NCBI GenBank assembly: GCA_049487715.1
Contig: CP150552.1
Span: 1-64,000 of the forward strand
DNA from: Pycnococcus provasolii
Taxonomy: Eukaryota; Chlorophyta; Pseudoscourfieldiophyceae; Pseudoscourfieldiales
Length of the DNA stretch: 64,000 nucleotides
Reading direction: 5' to 3'
Positions 50,294 through 60,645 of the stretch are shown in pieces (within the stretch, counting starts at the first letter, position 1; each line of letters begins with the position of its first letter). The translations under genes were made by a program, and so were the position numbers. The notes under the pieces were generated by a model. It was not told the origin of the DNA. It ran no database searches and worked only from the letters and a program-made list of their open reading frames with translations.

Positions 50294-50730
50294 ATGGCGA
50301 GCTGGACGCTTCTTGGATACGGGCCAGGCTGGCTGCAAGAGCTCAACATGCCCAACAACATGAGGCTGGACGTCCTCATCAAGTTCGTCGTCGTGGAAGC
50401 CAAGAAGGCTGGACGGATCTCATCGCTGCGCGACACGCTGACGAACCGCAGGAAACATTCGCACATCCGCACATCCTGGTCGTGGTGTACGCCTCAGATG
50501 CCGACGACGTGGATGAAGTCATGTCCAAGGCGAATAAACAAATCGCGGATGAGATACGCATAAGGATGGTCACACCCGGATGTACGCAGATTGAGTGCTG
50601 CCAAGCGGTGCTTGTGAACATGCGAAGAGGAGATGGAGTTGGAGTTGGAGGGAGTGATTTGTGGGCTGTGGCGCACAGCCCTAACGGAGGCGCTACATAT
50701 ACACCAAAAACGGATAACGGAGAGTGGTAG
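50294..50730 (+). pseudogene. Small unknown gene broken by an 8-bp tandem duplication
   Basis: Two frames, each clearly protein-like, abut. The first (from ATG 50294, and apparently coding back to about 50222) gives MASWTLLGYGPGWLQEL...VVVEAKKAGRISSLRDTL; the second gives HILVVVYASDADDVDEVMSK...ECCQAVLVNM and ends at 50730. At 50461-50476 the 8-mer GCACATCC occurs twice in tandem; removing one copy joins the frames. This may be an inactivating duplication or an assembly artefact. The true start is unclear: an ATG at 50193 lies in a third frame, and a GTACGT donor-like site follows it at 50206. No family recognised. Confidence 0.5.
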
Positions 50731-50766
50731 TTTTTAAAAAAAAGAATTTTATTACAAATTCACTCA

Positions 50767-53700
50767 TCACAGGATCGAAAAGTTAGCCTCGAACGTGCTT
50801 AGCTCGTCGCGCTTGGCGAACCACTCGCTATAGCGAAGAGCGCCGGCATCAGCTTTTAACGAAGACTCGCACAGAAAACTTGCAAAGGTGACGAGGTGAA
50901 ACACGCGCTTGATGTAGTTGAGTCCAAGCGCCGCCGCCTCGGCAGCCTTGCGCGAGGGAGTCTTTGGCCAGCCACCAGCTTTCGCGGTGCGCTGGCACTC
51001 GGCAATGTCCTGGCGCAGGTCGCCGATTAACGGCGCGAGCTCGCTCATCACACGGTTCACGGCGCGCAGGCACGCCGAGCCGTGAGGCAGAGCTCGCGCA
51101 ACAGTACGAATTGCGGGCAGCTCAGCGTCGTCCTCCGAAGCGGCGCCGTCCGCGGGGTCAGACGCCATCAGCTCTGTGCTGCTGCTTAGCGCAAGCACAG
51201 CCGCGATGCAGGCGAAGCGCACGGATGTACCAAGACCCGTGTGGCTGACGAAAAGCACCGTGCTGTCTTCCGCCGATGCCTCGGCACCCATGCCGCTGCG
51301 CACCGCCTCGTGGATGCGGTCGACGTCAGCCACCGCGGGACGCCGCGCGCGGCTCAGCGGAACGCGCTGATACTGCAGTGCCACGCCGGTGGCGCCGAAG
51401 CTTGAGAAGAACGCCTCGGGCGTCTCCGCGTTCTGCAGTGTCGCGTAGTACGCGCGAACCTCGTGGCCTGGTGTGGACGCTCCCATGATGTGCGTTGAGT
51501 CGCTCGCGTTCGCGCCGATGCCCGCGGGGCCCTTGAGCAGCCCTCCCTTTCCCAGGGCGCTTGGCGCCTCCGCGTGCACGAGAATGCGATCTTGGCGCGT
51601 GCGTGCCTCGGTCAGAACGTCATCCATCAGCCGCGTCTCGAGCTTCACCAGTGAGTCGGGGCTCATGCCCGCGTATCCAAGCTCGCTCTGCGGGCGGTCG
51701 AGGTCGCGAAGCACGTACGGATTGCCGTTCAGGTAAACGACCGCGTCCTCTCTCAGGTCGGCGAGAACAATCGCCGCTCCCGTCCGACGAGTCTCGAGCA
51801 CGCGCACCAGGTTGGACATTCCCTCGCGCGTGGGAACAGCCGCGGCGACGATGCGCGTGCGTCGGCCCATTGTCGCGGGGATTACGCACGCGTTTGGCAC
51901 ACCAATCAGCGGGGGAAGGTCGCCCGAGCTCGCCACGCCCTGCTGCTCGACGCCGGGGAAGTGGTAGAGCTTAAGGATCGTGCGACGACCGAGCACGCTG
52001 CCCTTGCGAGATCGGAGCACCGAAACCTGCTCTCTCGGCGGCACGCTCGGCAGCGACGCGTCGCCTTCCGCTGGACCCGCCCATGCGTCGATGCCCTCCG
52101 GGCGCGCCTCCTCGCCATCCAGCAAGCCCTCAAGTCCGCGCACCTGCTCGGACACCGGCACGGGTGGAGCGAGTGCAAGTGCAGGGTTGCTGAAGATGGA
52201 GTTGCGCATCGCGAGCACCTCAGGCCGCGTGCTCATCCAGTCCTCGAAGCTCTTTTCGCCCGGAAGATGGCGCTCACCACCGTCGCCAATCGCCTCAATC
52301 GCATGCGGCGACTCCTCAGGCATATCCATGCGGCACTCTAGCCACCACGCGTACGCGACGAGCAGGTAGTAACGCTGCAGCAGCTGAGCGCCGCGCTGCA
52401 GATTGCTTGTGCGTCGAATGCGATCGCGCCGGTACTCCTCCTCGTCCTGAGGCATCGCGCTTTCCTCGTTCGTCGTGTAGCCACTGCTCATCTTCGCGTG
52501 AGGACCTTGTACCGCGCGTACAAGCCCCGACTCGAAGAGAGGCGCCGTGCGCACATTCAGCAGCGCCCCGCACAGGTCTGTCACGGCATCGACGCCCGCC
52601 TTTACCACCTCGCCGCTGTCCAGCACCTGGCAAAGCCACCGCACGGGCGCGTAGAAGCCCATCTCGAGCGGGTACCAGCGGTTGCGCCGGTTCCACGCAC
52701 GCCGAGACTTGTGTGTAAACATGTCTGGCGACGAACACGCAGAGCCGCCGCCCAGAAGGTAGTCATCATCTGACGTCAAGCTCGATGCGAGAGAGTCGCG
52801 GCTTGCATTGCGGCGCATGCCGGCACCTATGGTGGCATCGAAGGAGAAGTCACCATCCTCCGTGCTGGGCCGAGGGCTCGAGGTTGCGGCATCTTCGAGC
52901 AGGCTGTGCGATTTTGTCAGAGATTCCGAACGACCCCCGCCACCCCCGCCGTCGCCCAAGGCTGCCGACAGGCGATTGTGCAGAAGGCACCCGACAATCA
53001 TGCCCGTGGTCGTGCGGCCTCGGCCAAGCTGGCAGCTGAACACGAGCGCAGGGAATACACCGCTCTCGTTCACCGAACGGCGCACATTGTCCGTGACCTG
53101 GTCCAGGTCGCGAAGCTTCGGCGGCTGGCCGTCAGTCATCGGCACGCGAGCGTATGTCACCGGCACGCCCTTGGCGACGAGCTGATCGAATACGTGCTTC
53201 GGCGTCTGAATGTCGGCGTCGTCGAGCTCAAGCCAGGTATCGTACAAGCTGCCATCCACGCTCTCACGCGAAACGAGCAGGCGGCCTCCATACCCTCTCG
53301 CCTCTGCAAGGATGTCGAGTCGAAGGCGCTCCTCCATCCCCTCGAGGCGCTGAGCGTCAATGCCTTCGTACTCCTCGATGTTGTGGTATGGCCTGTGAGC
53401 TTCGCGGAGCACGTAAGGGGATCCCTTGAGGTACACCACAGCTTCCTCGCGGAGATTGTGCCAGTTGCACGGGTGAGCACCGTCGCCGCAGTAGCACCCC
53501 GCGGCGGCAAGAACGTCGCGAACGCCCTGTGCGGTGGGAATGGCAACACCATACACAGGCTTCGTGTCAGCCTGTCTGAAGTTTGGAGCCTGCATGTAAT
53601 TAGTGTGGTGTGTGGTGTAGCCGTTTTAGTCTCTTTCGCTTTGGCGTGACGCGGACGCCATCACGTTCAAAATACAAATACGTACCTGAGGGTAGAAGCG

Positions 53701-55146
53701 AGGCTCGAGCTCGGTGTACTGACAATTGGGAAAGTGGTCCTCCTTGATGATGGTGAACTGCCCAAGGACGCCACCCTTTCGCTCCGCGACAACGTCCATA
53801 GCCTCCTGCGTGGAAGTCTTGGACAGAGGCGCGGACGGCCCTTTGTGCAGCAGCAGTGCCGCGAGCGGATCTCGGCGAAGCAGACGATTCAGCACGCTCT
53901 GCAGTTCCGGGCGGTTCTTCCACCAATCTGTAAACGACGGAGGAGGGCTGGCGGTGGCAGGGATGCTTTGCTGCCTCTCTCCGCACTCCGCAAGCACGTA
54001 GCTGCTGAAGAGGAGCAGCACGGCGTATCGCTCAAGGTAGTCGGCACAACGGCTTAGATTTTCGCTCTTTCTTCGGTCGTCGTGTTCATTCTGCAGATCA
54101 TCGCGCATCGTTTGGATCGCGTCGCGAAGATTCTGAAACTTCCCGCACTCGTCGAGCACGCGGTCGAGAAGGTCCTTGGCATGGTGGCCGTGCTCGAGAG
54201 CACGCACGAGGCTGCGCACGACGGGGTACATGCCGTTCAGCACGTCCGTGCCCACCTGCACAGACCCGTCCGGCGGCGAGGCGCTCAACGAGCTCGGCGA
54301 CGCTGCTATGGGAGGTTCAGGGGATGGCAACAAGGACGGCGTGGCACTCGCAAGCACGATTGTCGCGATTGCCATTCCCGTGGTGGTACGCCCGCGCCCC
54401 ATCTGGCAGTTGAACACCACGGCGATGCCGCCGCCCTCTCTCCACGACGACGCGAGTCTGTCGACTAGAATGTCGCACGCCGCGGCGGTGGGAGCCTTTT
54501 CGTCGGTGAGCGGCACGCGCAGGTAGTCGACCTGAAACTCCGCGGCGAGGTGGTGCTCGTACATCTCGAGAGGCGTGAACACGACCGACGCGTCGACGTC
54601 CCTCCACACGCTGACCACCTGCATGTCGTCCGTCTCCTCCGTGACCATGATGCGTCCGCCATACCTCGCCGCCTCCGCGAGCACGTCCCGCCTGAGCTGT
54701 CTTTCCATGGCCTCGAGGCGCGACGCCGCGATACCCCGGTACTCGACGTTCGCGAACGGCTTGCTCGCCTCCCTGACGACGTACGGTCGCCCGTGCACGT
54801 AAAGCACAGGTTCCTCCCTCATGTTGTGCCACAGCACGTTCGTCGACTTTCCGTGCATGTCTCGAATCTGGCTCAGAACGTTCCTCGCCCCTCCCAGCGT
54901 GGGTGCGCCAACTCCGTAGATGGGTAGGTTGGGCACACTCCTGAAGTTGGGCGCGCCAGGTATCTGCGGCGAGAGTCTCTTTGACTGGCATCCGGGGAAG
55001 TGGTCCGCCTTGAGCATGGTTGATCGGCAGAGCACGGTGCCGTCCCTCATGTCAAGCACGGAGACGCCGGAGACATCCATGGAGTCGTTCATTGTTGTGA
55101 TGCGGCTGGTAATAAGGGAGTCATCCAATAGAGCTGCTGCTGACAT
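50767..55146 (-). CDS. Paladin-like multi-domain phosphatase, two exons
   Basis: About 1,427 residues from the ATG at 55146 (MSAAALLDD), joined across a 96-base intron (53590-53685). Three paladin-type repeats each begin (I/M)LKxxHFPGxQ, followed by APNFRxxxxxPVYGVAxPT, WHNLREE, VLYxxGxPYVLR and a dual-specificity-phosphatase loop. Loops are CQMGRGRTTTG (Cys near 247) and CQLGRGRTTTG (Cys near 672), both intact Cx5R; the third position, near 1270, reads SHTGLGTS, lacking both Cys and Arg, so it should be inactive. Paladins are cytosolic proteins related to inositol-phosphate/phosphoinositide phosphatases of the PTP fold; substrate here is unknown. Large low-complexity inserts lie in the second repeat. 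Confidence 0.88.
53590..53685 (-). other. Intron of the paladin-like gene
   Basis: Donor CTCAG^GTACGT and acceptor CATGCAG^GCTCC, phase 0, with a CTAAT branch-point motif 12-16 bases upstream of the acceptor. It splits the second repeat between RFYPQ and APNFRQ, restoring the family's conserved order. Confidence 0.92.
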
Positions 55147-55379
55147 GGCAATGAAGCACTGGTGGTTGGGGATAAGGGGAAGCAGGCTGGTCAAAACAAA
55201 CACCACGAACGCGACTGACACGGTTCCCAAAACGTGAAAAAAAGTCGGGACCCGTCCTCAGCCTCCATCCTATCCCCTTCTTCCCCAAAAAGCGACTTTG
55301 CCTTTTCCTCCCTCCCCCGACGCCCCTCTCCTTTCCTGGGCGGGCACTCCCTGGGCAGACTTCCTAACTTTACCTTACC

Positions 55380-58355
55380 ATGTCGGCGGCGCAGTGTTCC
55401 CCCTCTCTCTCGCAACATTGTTCACGCACTCGAAACAAACTGGCTAGCAGTGGGAGGAGTGGGTGGTCTCGCACTCGCACGCCGTCATCCTCGCGCAGTT
55501 CACACGCTGTGGGTGTAAGGGGGGGACCTGTGGGTTTAAGGGGGGTTGGCTGCTTGCCGGTCGCATCGGACAACGCAACATCTACAGGCTCGGAGATTCC
55601 GGGAGAGGCGGCACTCATGCAAATCCTTGGCGAGGAGAGCGGAAAGCGACTCTTCAGAACAGACCCACTCAGGTGGGGCGCCGTGAACGCACAGGACATG
55701 CTCGAAGTCAAGGAGGCGGTCGTCGAGGCGATGCAGGGCGACGCGCAAAAGGCGCTCAAGGCGCTAAACGCACACCCGAGCGTACTTAGAACGAGAAGAG
55801 CAAGCGACGTGCGGGAGTCAGCACAGGTACTCGCCAACGCATTCCAGGACAGCCAAGAAGCGGCGGCACGGGTGCTAGACAAATACCCAAGCCTGCTGTC
55901 CACGCCAGCGGAGACGATGGACACCGCGAACACGTGGCTCATCTCCACGTTCGGGTACCTGCAGGCGCAGCAGCTCATCAAAAGAGATCCTTTCATGCTC
56001 GCGCAGACGCCGGAGTTCATGGCGGCGATGACGCCGGGCGGCTCCGAGGACCCGGAGAAGAACGTTTGGGCGGACGAGTCGGTCGTCGCGAGAGACGGTG
56101 TCGCGCGCGGGCCCAGCGCGGCGACTCGAGCGATGGAAGCGAAACAGCGAGCGGAGGAGGAGGAGCATGCAGCTGCAACGGCGGCGCGCGCAATGATCGA
56201 CCCTAATTCCGCACCTGCAAGGCGAAGTCGTGAGCTGACGCAGCTGAAGATGGCGGATTTGAAGAGCCTTGGGAAGCTCTATGATGTCAAGATTGGTGGA
56301 AAGAAGAGCGACCTCGTTGCGCGCCTCGTCGCATATGAGACGACCGACGAAGGTGCTGCGCGGATGGAAGAGCTAATGGCTGCTAGCACCGCGTCATCCG
56401 CCGAGTCTGCGGTGCAGCAGGCCCAACCTCTTGGCGAGGAGGGTGATGAGAAACACGCCGCGACAAGAGATGGCAGAAATGAAGAAAAACGCGCATCCTC
56501 ACCCGCGTCCTACCGCCCTGGCATTACGCCACTCGTCGCGCGTGCAGACGGAAAGCCGTTTGATGCCGTAAAGCTCTTACAGACGCTAGACGTCATGGTG
56601 GAGTCATCTGCCAAAAGACGGGCCATTGGAATGAGCGTTGGCGCAGTCTACCGCCTGAACCTGAAAAGTCTCGCATACAAGGCGTCCGACGCCGACGTTC
56701 GGGAGGTTGCTGAACAGTGCGCGGACATGGTGTGGAACGATTCCGTTAGCGAAATGGGCAGCGACAATGCAAACGTTCCCGGCGGTGGTAGCGCTCCCGC
56801 CAGCGAAAAGGTGAAGGTGAAATTCGTGCGCGTTAAGAAAGATCGCAAAACGAAACGAGCGTTGGGCGAGGCGACGGTGGAGCTAGAGTGCGCTGGAGCG
56901 GAGCTTGCGGATGCCGTGGCTGCTGAAATGCGCCAAAAGCGCATTCACGGGCGACGTGTGCACGTGGATCCTGTGCAGGCCAGGGCAAGCGCGGGTGCAT
57001 TCGAAGATGCGGCGCAGGAGCGCGAGGCGCGATGCGCCGCGCTGTCTAACGCCGTCTCAGCGACGTACGAACGCCTCGCATTGAAATTGCCCGAGTCTGA
57101 GGGAGGGTTCGCGTCTTACCCGTTCGACGCTCGATCTCTGCGCGTGGAGATTGACTTCATCTCCGGGCGCCTTCTCGTGGCGGGAAGGAGGCACGATCGC
57201 GTGACTGACGAGGTGGTGTCCGAGTCTGACGAGACGGCTCGGGCGCTCACCATGATCTCGGAGCAGGCGCATCAGGATGGTTTCAACACGCGCAACCCTC
57301 TGGTGCGCGCGTACCGCAATGCACTGGACGACGAGGTGAATCGCCGAGCGGATGTCGAGCTCGAGAAGTCGCGAGCAAAGGTGAGGGATTACATAGGGAG
57401 CTTCGACGAGCTCGTTGGGCAGCCTCTGAAGGTGCGCTGCGTCGGGTTCGTCGACGCGGAGACACGGCGCGTCGAGAAGCTTCCGTACGGCACGTGGCGC
57501 TTCGTTCCAAAGAACAAATTTGACCACGACGTCGACTGGAAATCGAGCTGGATGAAGCCTTCCGAAGGGCGCGAGGCGGCGGGCATCCTGTTCGACGTGC
57601 TCACGCCACCGCCACCATCGTCGGACGGAAGCCCGCCACCGACAAGGCTACCACGCGGTTTCCTGAAGCGCAGCAGCTTCACGCGGTCGATGCGCTTCGA
57701 GCCTGGCGAGACCTATCAGGTACTTCTGACTGGCGTTTACAGTGGTGCGAAGAGCGCGCCACTGAGCCTAACGCAGCAGACCGAGGACTTCCCCGTCGCG
57801 CTGATCGAGAGGTACCTACCCGAGCTTCGAGACGGGCTGATCGAAGTGGTGGATGTCGGCCGCGTCGAGGGTGTGCTTACGAAGGTTGTGCTCGCGCTAG
57901 GACCCAATGCACGAGACGTTGCACCGGATGTGCATCTGGAGGATCGACGCGCTACGGCGGGTGGTGGCAGCAAGCATGACTTGAGCAAGGTCGACCCGCT
58001 AACACGAGTGCTATCGACGTGCGGCGACGTGGTGATGGCGGTGAGTGCGGAGATGCACCGCGAGATTATCGACTTGGTGCCCTCGTACGATCGCGTCGAG
58101 GACCAGGTTCTATCGCTCCTTCGCATGGATCCTGCTGTGCGCCAGGATGATTTGATCTGGTCGCATGACAACGAGTACAATCTTGTCGTCAGCCCGGAAG
58201 AGCACCGCACCCTTGTGAGAGGGGCTGCTGCACACCTTAAGCTTACGGAGCGCATGGCGAACGTGAGCTTGAATCTAGAAGTGGATGAGCAGCGAACGGA
58301 CGTTGATGTGCTGAGAGGTGGTCGAAACTTCAAGTCCAAGTCAACACGGTATTGA
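55380..58355 (+). CDS. mTERF-like and SAP-domain protein, probably organellar
   Basis: 991 residues. The first 60 are basic and Ser-rich without acidic residues, consistent with a plastid or mitochondrial transit peptide. Residues about 100-215 contain helical repeats with the mTERF signature (NAHPSVLRTR, VLDKYPSLLSTPAETMDTA, LIKRDPFMLAQTPE). A SAP domain (about 285-320; LTQLKMADLKSLGKLYDVKI) follows, a DNA/RNA-binding helix pair. The remaining 650 residues have no family I recognise but look globular and conserved (RVHVDPVQAR, FVPKNKFDHDVDW). A role in organelle DNA or transcript maintenance is inferred. It is divergent from the paladin gene (230-base gap) and converges on peptide deformylase. 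Confidence 0.65.
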   Translation: MSAAQCSPSLSQHCSRTRNKLASSGRSGWSRTRTPSSSRSSHAVGVRGGPVGLRGVGCLPVASDNATSTGSEIPGEAALMQILGEESGKRLFRTDPLRWGAVNAQDMLEVKEAVVEAMQGDAQKALKALNAHPSVLRTRRASDVRESAQVLANAFQDSQEAAARVLDKYPSLLSTPAETMDTANTWLISTFGYLQAQQLIKRDPFMLAQTPEFMAAMTPGGSEDPEKNVWADESVVARDGVARGPSAATRAMEAKQRAEEEEHAAATAARAMIDPNSAPARRSRELTQLKMADLKSLGKLYDVKIGGKKSDLVARLVAYETTDEGAARMEELMAASTASSAESAVQQAQPLGEEGDEKHAATRDGRNEEKRASSPASYRPGITPLVARADGKPFDAVKLLQTLDVMVESSAKRRAIGMSVGAVYRLNLKSLAYKASDADVREVAEQCADMVWNDSVSEMGSDNANVPGGGSAPASEKVKVKFVRVKKDRKTKRALGEATVELECAGAELADAVAAEMRQKRIHGRRVHVDPVQARASAGAFEDAAQEREARCAALSNAVSATYERLALKLPESEGGFASYPFDARSLRVEIDFISGRLLVAGRRHDRVTDEVVSESDETARALTMISEQAHQDGFNTRNPLVRAYRNALDDEVNRRADVELEKSRAKVRDYIGSFDELVGQPLKVRCVGFVDAETRRVEKLPYGTWRFVPKNKFDHDVDWKSSWMKPSEGREAAGILFDVLTPPPPSSDGSPPPTRLPRGFLKRSSFTRSMRFEPGETYQVLLTGVYSGAKSAPLSLTQQTEDFPVALIERYLPELRDGLIEVVDVGRVEGVLTKVVLALGPNARDVAPDVHLEDRRATAGGGSKHDLSKVDPLTRVLSTCGDVVMAVSAEMHREIIDLVPSYDRVEDQVLSLLRMDPAVRQDDLIWSHDNEYNLVVSPEEHRTLVRGAAAHLKLTERMANVSLNLEVDEQRTDVDVLRGGRNFKSKSTRY

Positions 58356-58396
58356 AACAAGGACCTCTTTTTTTTCTGTTCCAGGACTAATGAAAG

Positions 58397-59116
58397 TTAC
58401 AGCGCCACCTTTTGCTTGTCTCCCTGGTACTCGTCGACGAGCTTCTCCAGCGCGTCCGTGTTCTTTGCAAGCCACTTCTCCTCCATGCGGTCGTGAAACA
58501 GGACGCCCTCTAGGTGGTCAAACTCGTGCTGAAAGATGCGTGCTAGCCACGGGTCCTTGAGCGTCAGCGTCACGGCGTCGCCGCGCTCGTCCTGTGCCTC
58601 CACCTTAATAGCGGCGTATCGCTCGACGTCGCCGCGCACCCCCGGAAAGCTGAGACACCCCTCCTCGTCGAATTCGCGGTTCTTGCCCGTCTTGACGACG
58701 CGCGGATTGCACAGCACGTATTCCGTCCCCCGTCCTCGCTCTCCCTCCGGGTTGAACACCATCATCTGCACGTTCACGCCCACCTGCGGCGCCGCCAGGC
58801 CCACACCGTCGTCGTCGTACATCACCTCCATCATTTCCTCTGCGAGGCGCCGCACGGACTCGTCGAACTTCACGATGCGCTTGTTCACCGCGCGAAGCCG
58901 CGGATCGGGGTACAGGCAGATTGAGAGCGGCGATTCGTAGGCGATGGGCGAAGGGGCTGCCGGCGCGGCGTCCAGGGATGGCCGCGCGCCGAACCCCGCC
59001 GCCGGCGACGACGACCGGCGCGTCGCCTGAGGCACGAGTGAGAGCGCCAGCCTCGTTCGCCGCCCCGTCAGTCGCGCACACACGCCGCACGACGCCGTTG
59101 CTATGGAGACGGACAT
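58397..59116 (-). CDS. Peptide deformylase, organellar (PDF1B-type)
   Basis: 239 residues with an N-terminal basic/Ala-rich leader (about 1-60) suited to plastid import. It removes the formyl group from N-terminal Met of organelle-made proteins. All three metal/catalytic motifs are intact: GVGLAAPQVG, EEGCLSFPG (Cys ligand) and QHEFDHLEG (two His ligands and the catalytic Glu). Length and motif spacing are typical of type 1B enzymes. It lies 265 bases downstream of, and on the same strand as, diaminopimelate epimerase. Confidence 0.95.
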   Translation of the reverse strand: MSVSIATASCGVCARLTGRRTRLALSLVPQATRRSSSPAAGFGARPSLDAAPAAPSPIAYESPLSICLYPDPRLRAVNKRIVKFDESVRRLAEEMMEVMYDDDGVGLAAPQVGVNVQMMVFNPEGERGRGTEYVLCNPRVVKTGKNREFDEEGCLSFPGVRGDVERYAAIKVEAQDERGDAVTLTLKDPWLARIFQHEFDHLEGVLFHDRMEEKWLAKNTDALEKLVDEYQGDKQKVAL

Positions 59117-59381
59117 GGACTCGCGCTATCGTGTGGCGAGAAGTTATTTTATGGAAAGAGGTGGTCGGAAGTGGACCTATCCGGGCAACGGCACGATCCA
59201 CAAAGGAATGTGTCAGGGGCCCAACCCCGAAAAAGGGGATGCAGGGAACCTGATGCAGGGTAAAACCCCAATCGGTTAGGGGTTACGTCACGATCGATGC
59301 TTGCGATGACTATAGGTAAGTGATTGATTATTTGTCAAGCGAGTGATGGCGGCACGAAAGTGGACGGAATATTTTGGTGCA

Positions 59382-60353
59382 TTACAACGCAAGCTCCCCC
59401 CCAAACACGCGGTCACCCGGACCCGTCATGTAGATGCGGTTGTCCGACTCGCGCCACTCGATGGACAGAGTGCCGCCGGGGAGGCGCACGTCGCAAACGC
59501 GGTCGCAAACTCCTTCCAGCACGCCTGCGACGACCGTCGCGCACGCGCCTGTGCCGCACGCGAGCGTAGGGCCCGCACCGCGCTCGTACACGACCATGTC
59601 GATGAGCGCGCGATTGCGCACCTTGGCAAACTCCGCGTTGGTTCGCGCTGGGAAGGCGGCGTTGCCCTCAACCTGCGGTCCTGTGCCCGCAAGGTCGAAG
59701 CACACTGACCCGTCTTTGTTGTACACTTCGTCGTCGACAAAAGCGATGCAGTGGGGGTTTCCCATCGACACGCACGTCACCGCGAACGTCTGTCCGTCGG
59801 GCAGCGTGAGAGGCGCGCGGACCGCCGGCGCGCTGTCGTCCCCGCTGTCGCTGCGCAGCGTCGTCGGCACGTCCGCGGGAACGAGGATGGGTTCGCCCAT
59901 GTCCACGGTGACGAGGCCGTCGTCACGCACCTCGGGCACCATGACGCCCGCAAGCGTGTGCACGCGGCACTTTCCTGGCGGCGCGTTGTCGATCTCGCTG
60001 ACGAATTTGGCGAGGCACCTGATCCCGTTCCCGCACATCTCCGGCTCGCTTCCGTCGCTGTTGTAGATGCGCATCGTGTACTCGGTATCCCCCACGGGCG
60101 GCAGGGCGAAGATGACGCCATCTCCTCCCACCCCAAAGTTGCGGTCGCACAGTTTCGCCGCCTGTTCCGGCGACACGCACGGTTCTTCTGTCGTTCTGTT
60201 GTCAATGAGTATGAAGTCGTTTCCACATCCCTGGAACTTCGAGAACGGCACCTTCGACGTCGCGGTTGCGGTGGCACGCACCATCCCACGCTTGCTTCCC
60301 GCCGAAGCGACGGCCAGACGCTTGGGTTGCGTGAGACGAAGAGCGGGAGGCAT
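59382..60353 (-). CDS. dapF: Diaminopimelate epimerase
   Basis: 323 residues with a basic/Ala-rich leader of about 35 residues indicating plastid import. It converts LL- to meso-diaminopimelate in lysine synthesis. Landmarks: [27 protein letters not shown], the first catalytic Cys in [29 protein letters not shown], and the second catalytic Cys in [10 protein letters not shown], followed by [10 protein letters not shown]. All active-site elements are present and the length is normal. It marks the diaminopimelate lysine route of plants and algae. Confidence 0.95.
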   Translation of the reverse strand: MPPALRLTQPKRLAVASAGSKRGMVRATATATSKVPFSKFQGCGNDFILIDNRTTEEPCVSPEQAAKLCDRNFGVGGDGVIFALPPVGDTEYTMRIYNSDGSEPEMCGNGIRCLAKFVSEIDNAPPGKCRVHTLAGVMVPEVRDDGLVTVDMGEPILVPADVPTTLRSDSGDDSAPAVRAPLTLPDGQTFAVTCVSMGNPHCIAFVDDEVYNKDGSVCFDLAGTGPQVEGNAAFPARTNAEFAKVRNRALIDMVVYERGAGPTLACGTGACATVVAGVLEGVCDRVCDVRLPGGTLSIEWRESDNRIYMTGPGDRVFGGELAL

Positions 60354-60645
60354 CGGAAGATCCAGATGATATGATATGGCCGAGAGAGGAGAGGGGAATG
60401 GCGGCGGCGGGAGGAAGAAAGGGAGGAAGAAAGGGAGGGAGTGGTTTGGGGGTTTGGAATTCGGGGTTTGGATTCTGTGAAACCTTACAAGTGCAAGCTC
60501 TCCCCTGTGCCCGACCTTCTGGCCTTTCCCTCTCCTCTCCTCTCCTCTTGTTCATTTCACCCCTGACCCCACCTCGTCTCGTCGTCGAAAGCCTTCTTCG
60601 GCGGCGACGGGCGACACAAAACGGCCACCACGTTGTCGGGCCACG

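Noticed and set aside
50767-55230. Separate genes at 50767-53595 and 53626-55230.
   Set aside because: The ATG at 53595 spans the acceptor (ATGCAG^GCT); splicing restores the paladin repeat without gaps.
59117-59381. Possible gene between peptide deformylase and DapF.
   Set aside because: Only short frames of unlikely composition; it serves as promoter and 3' UTR.
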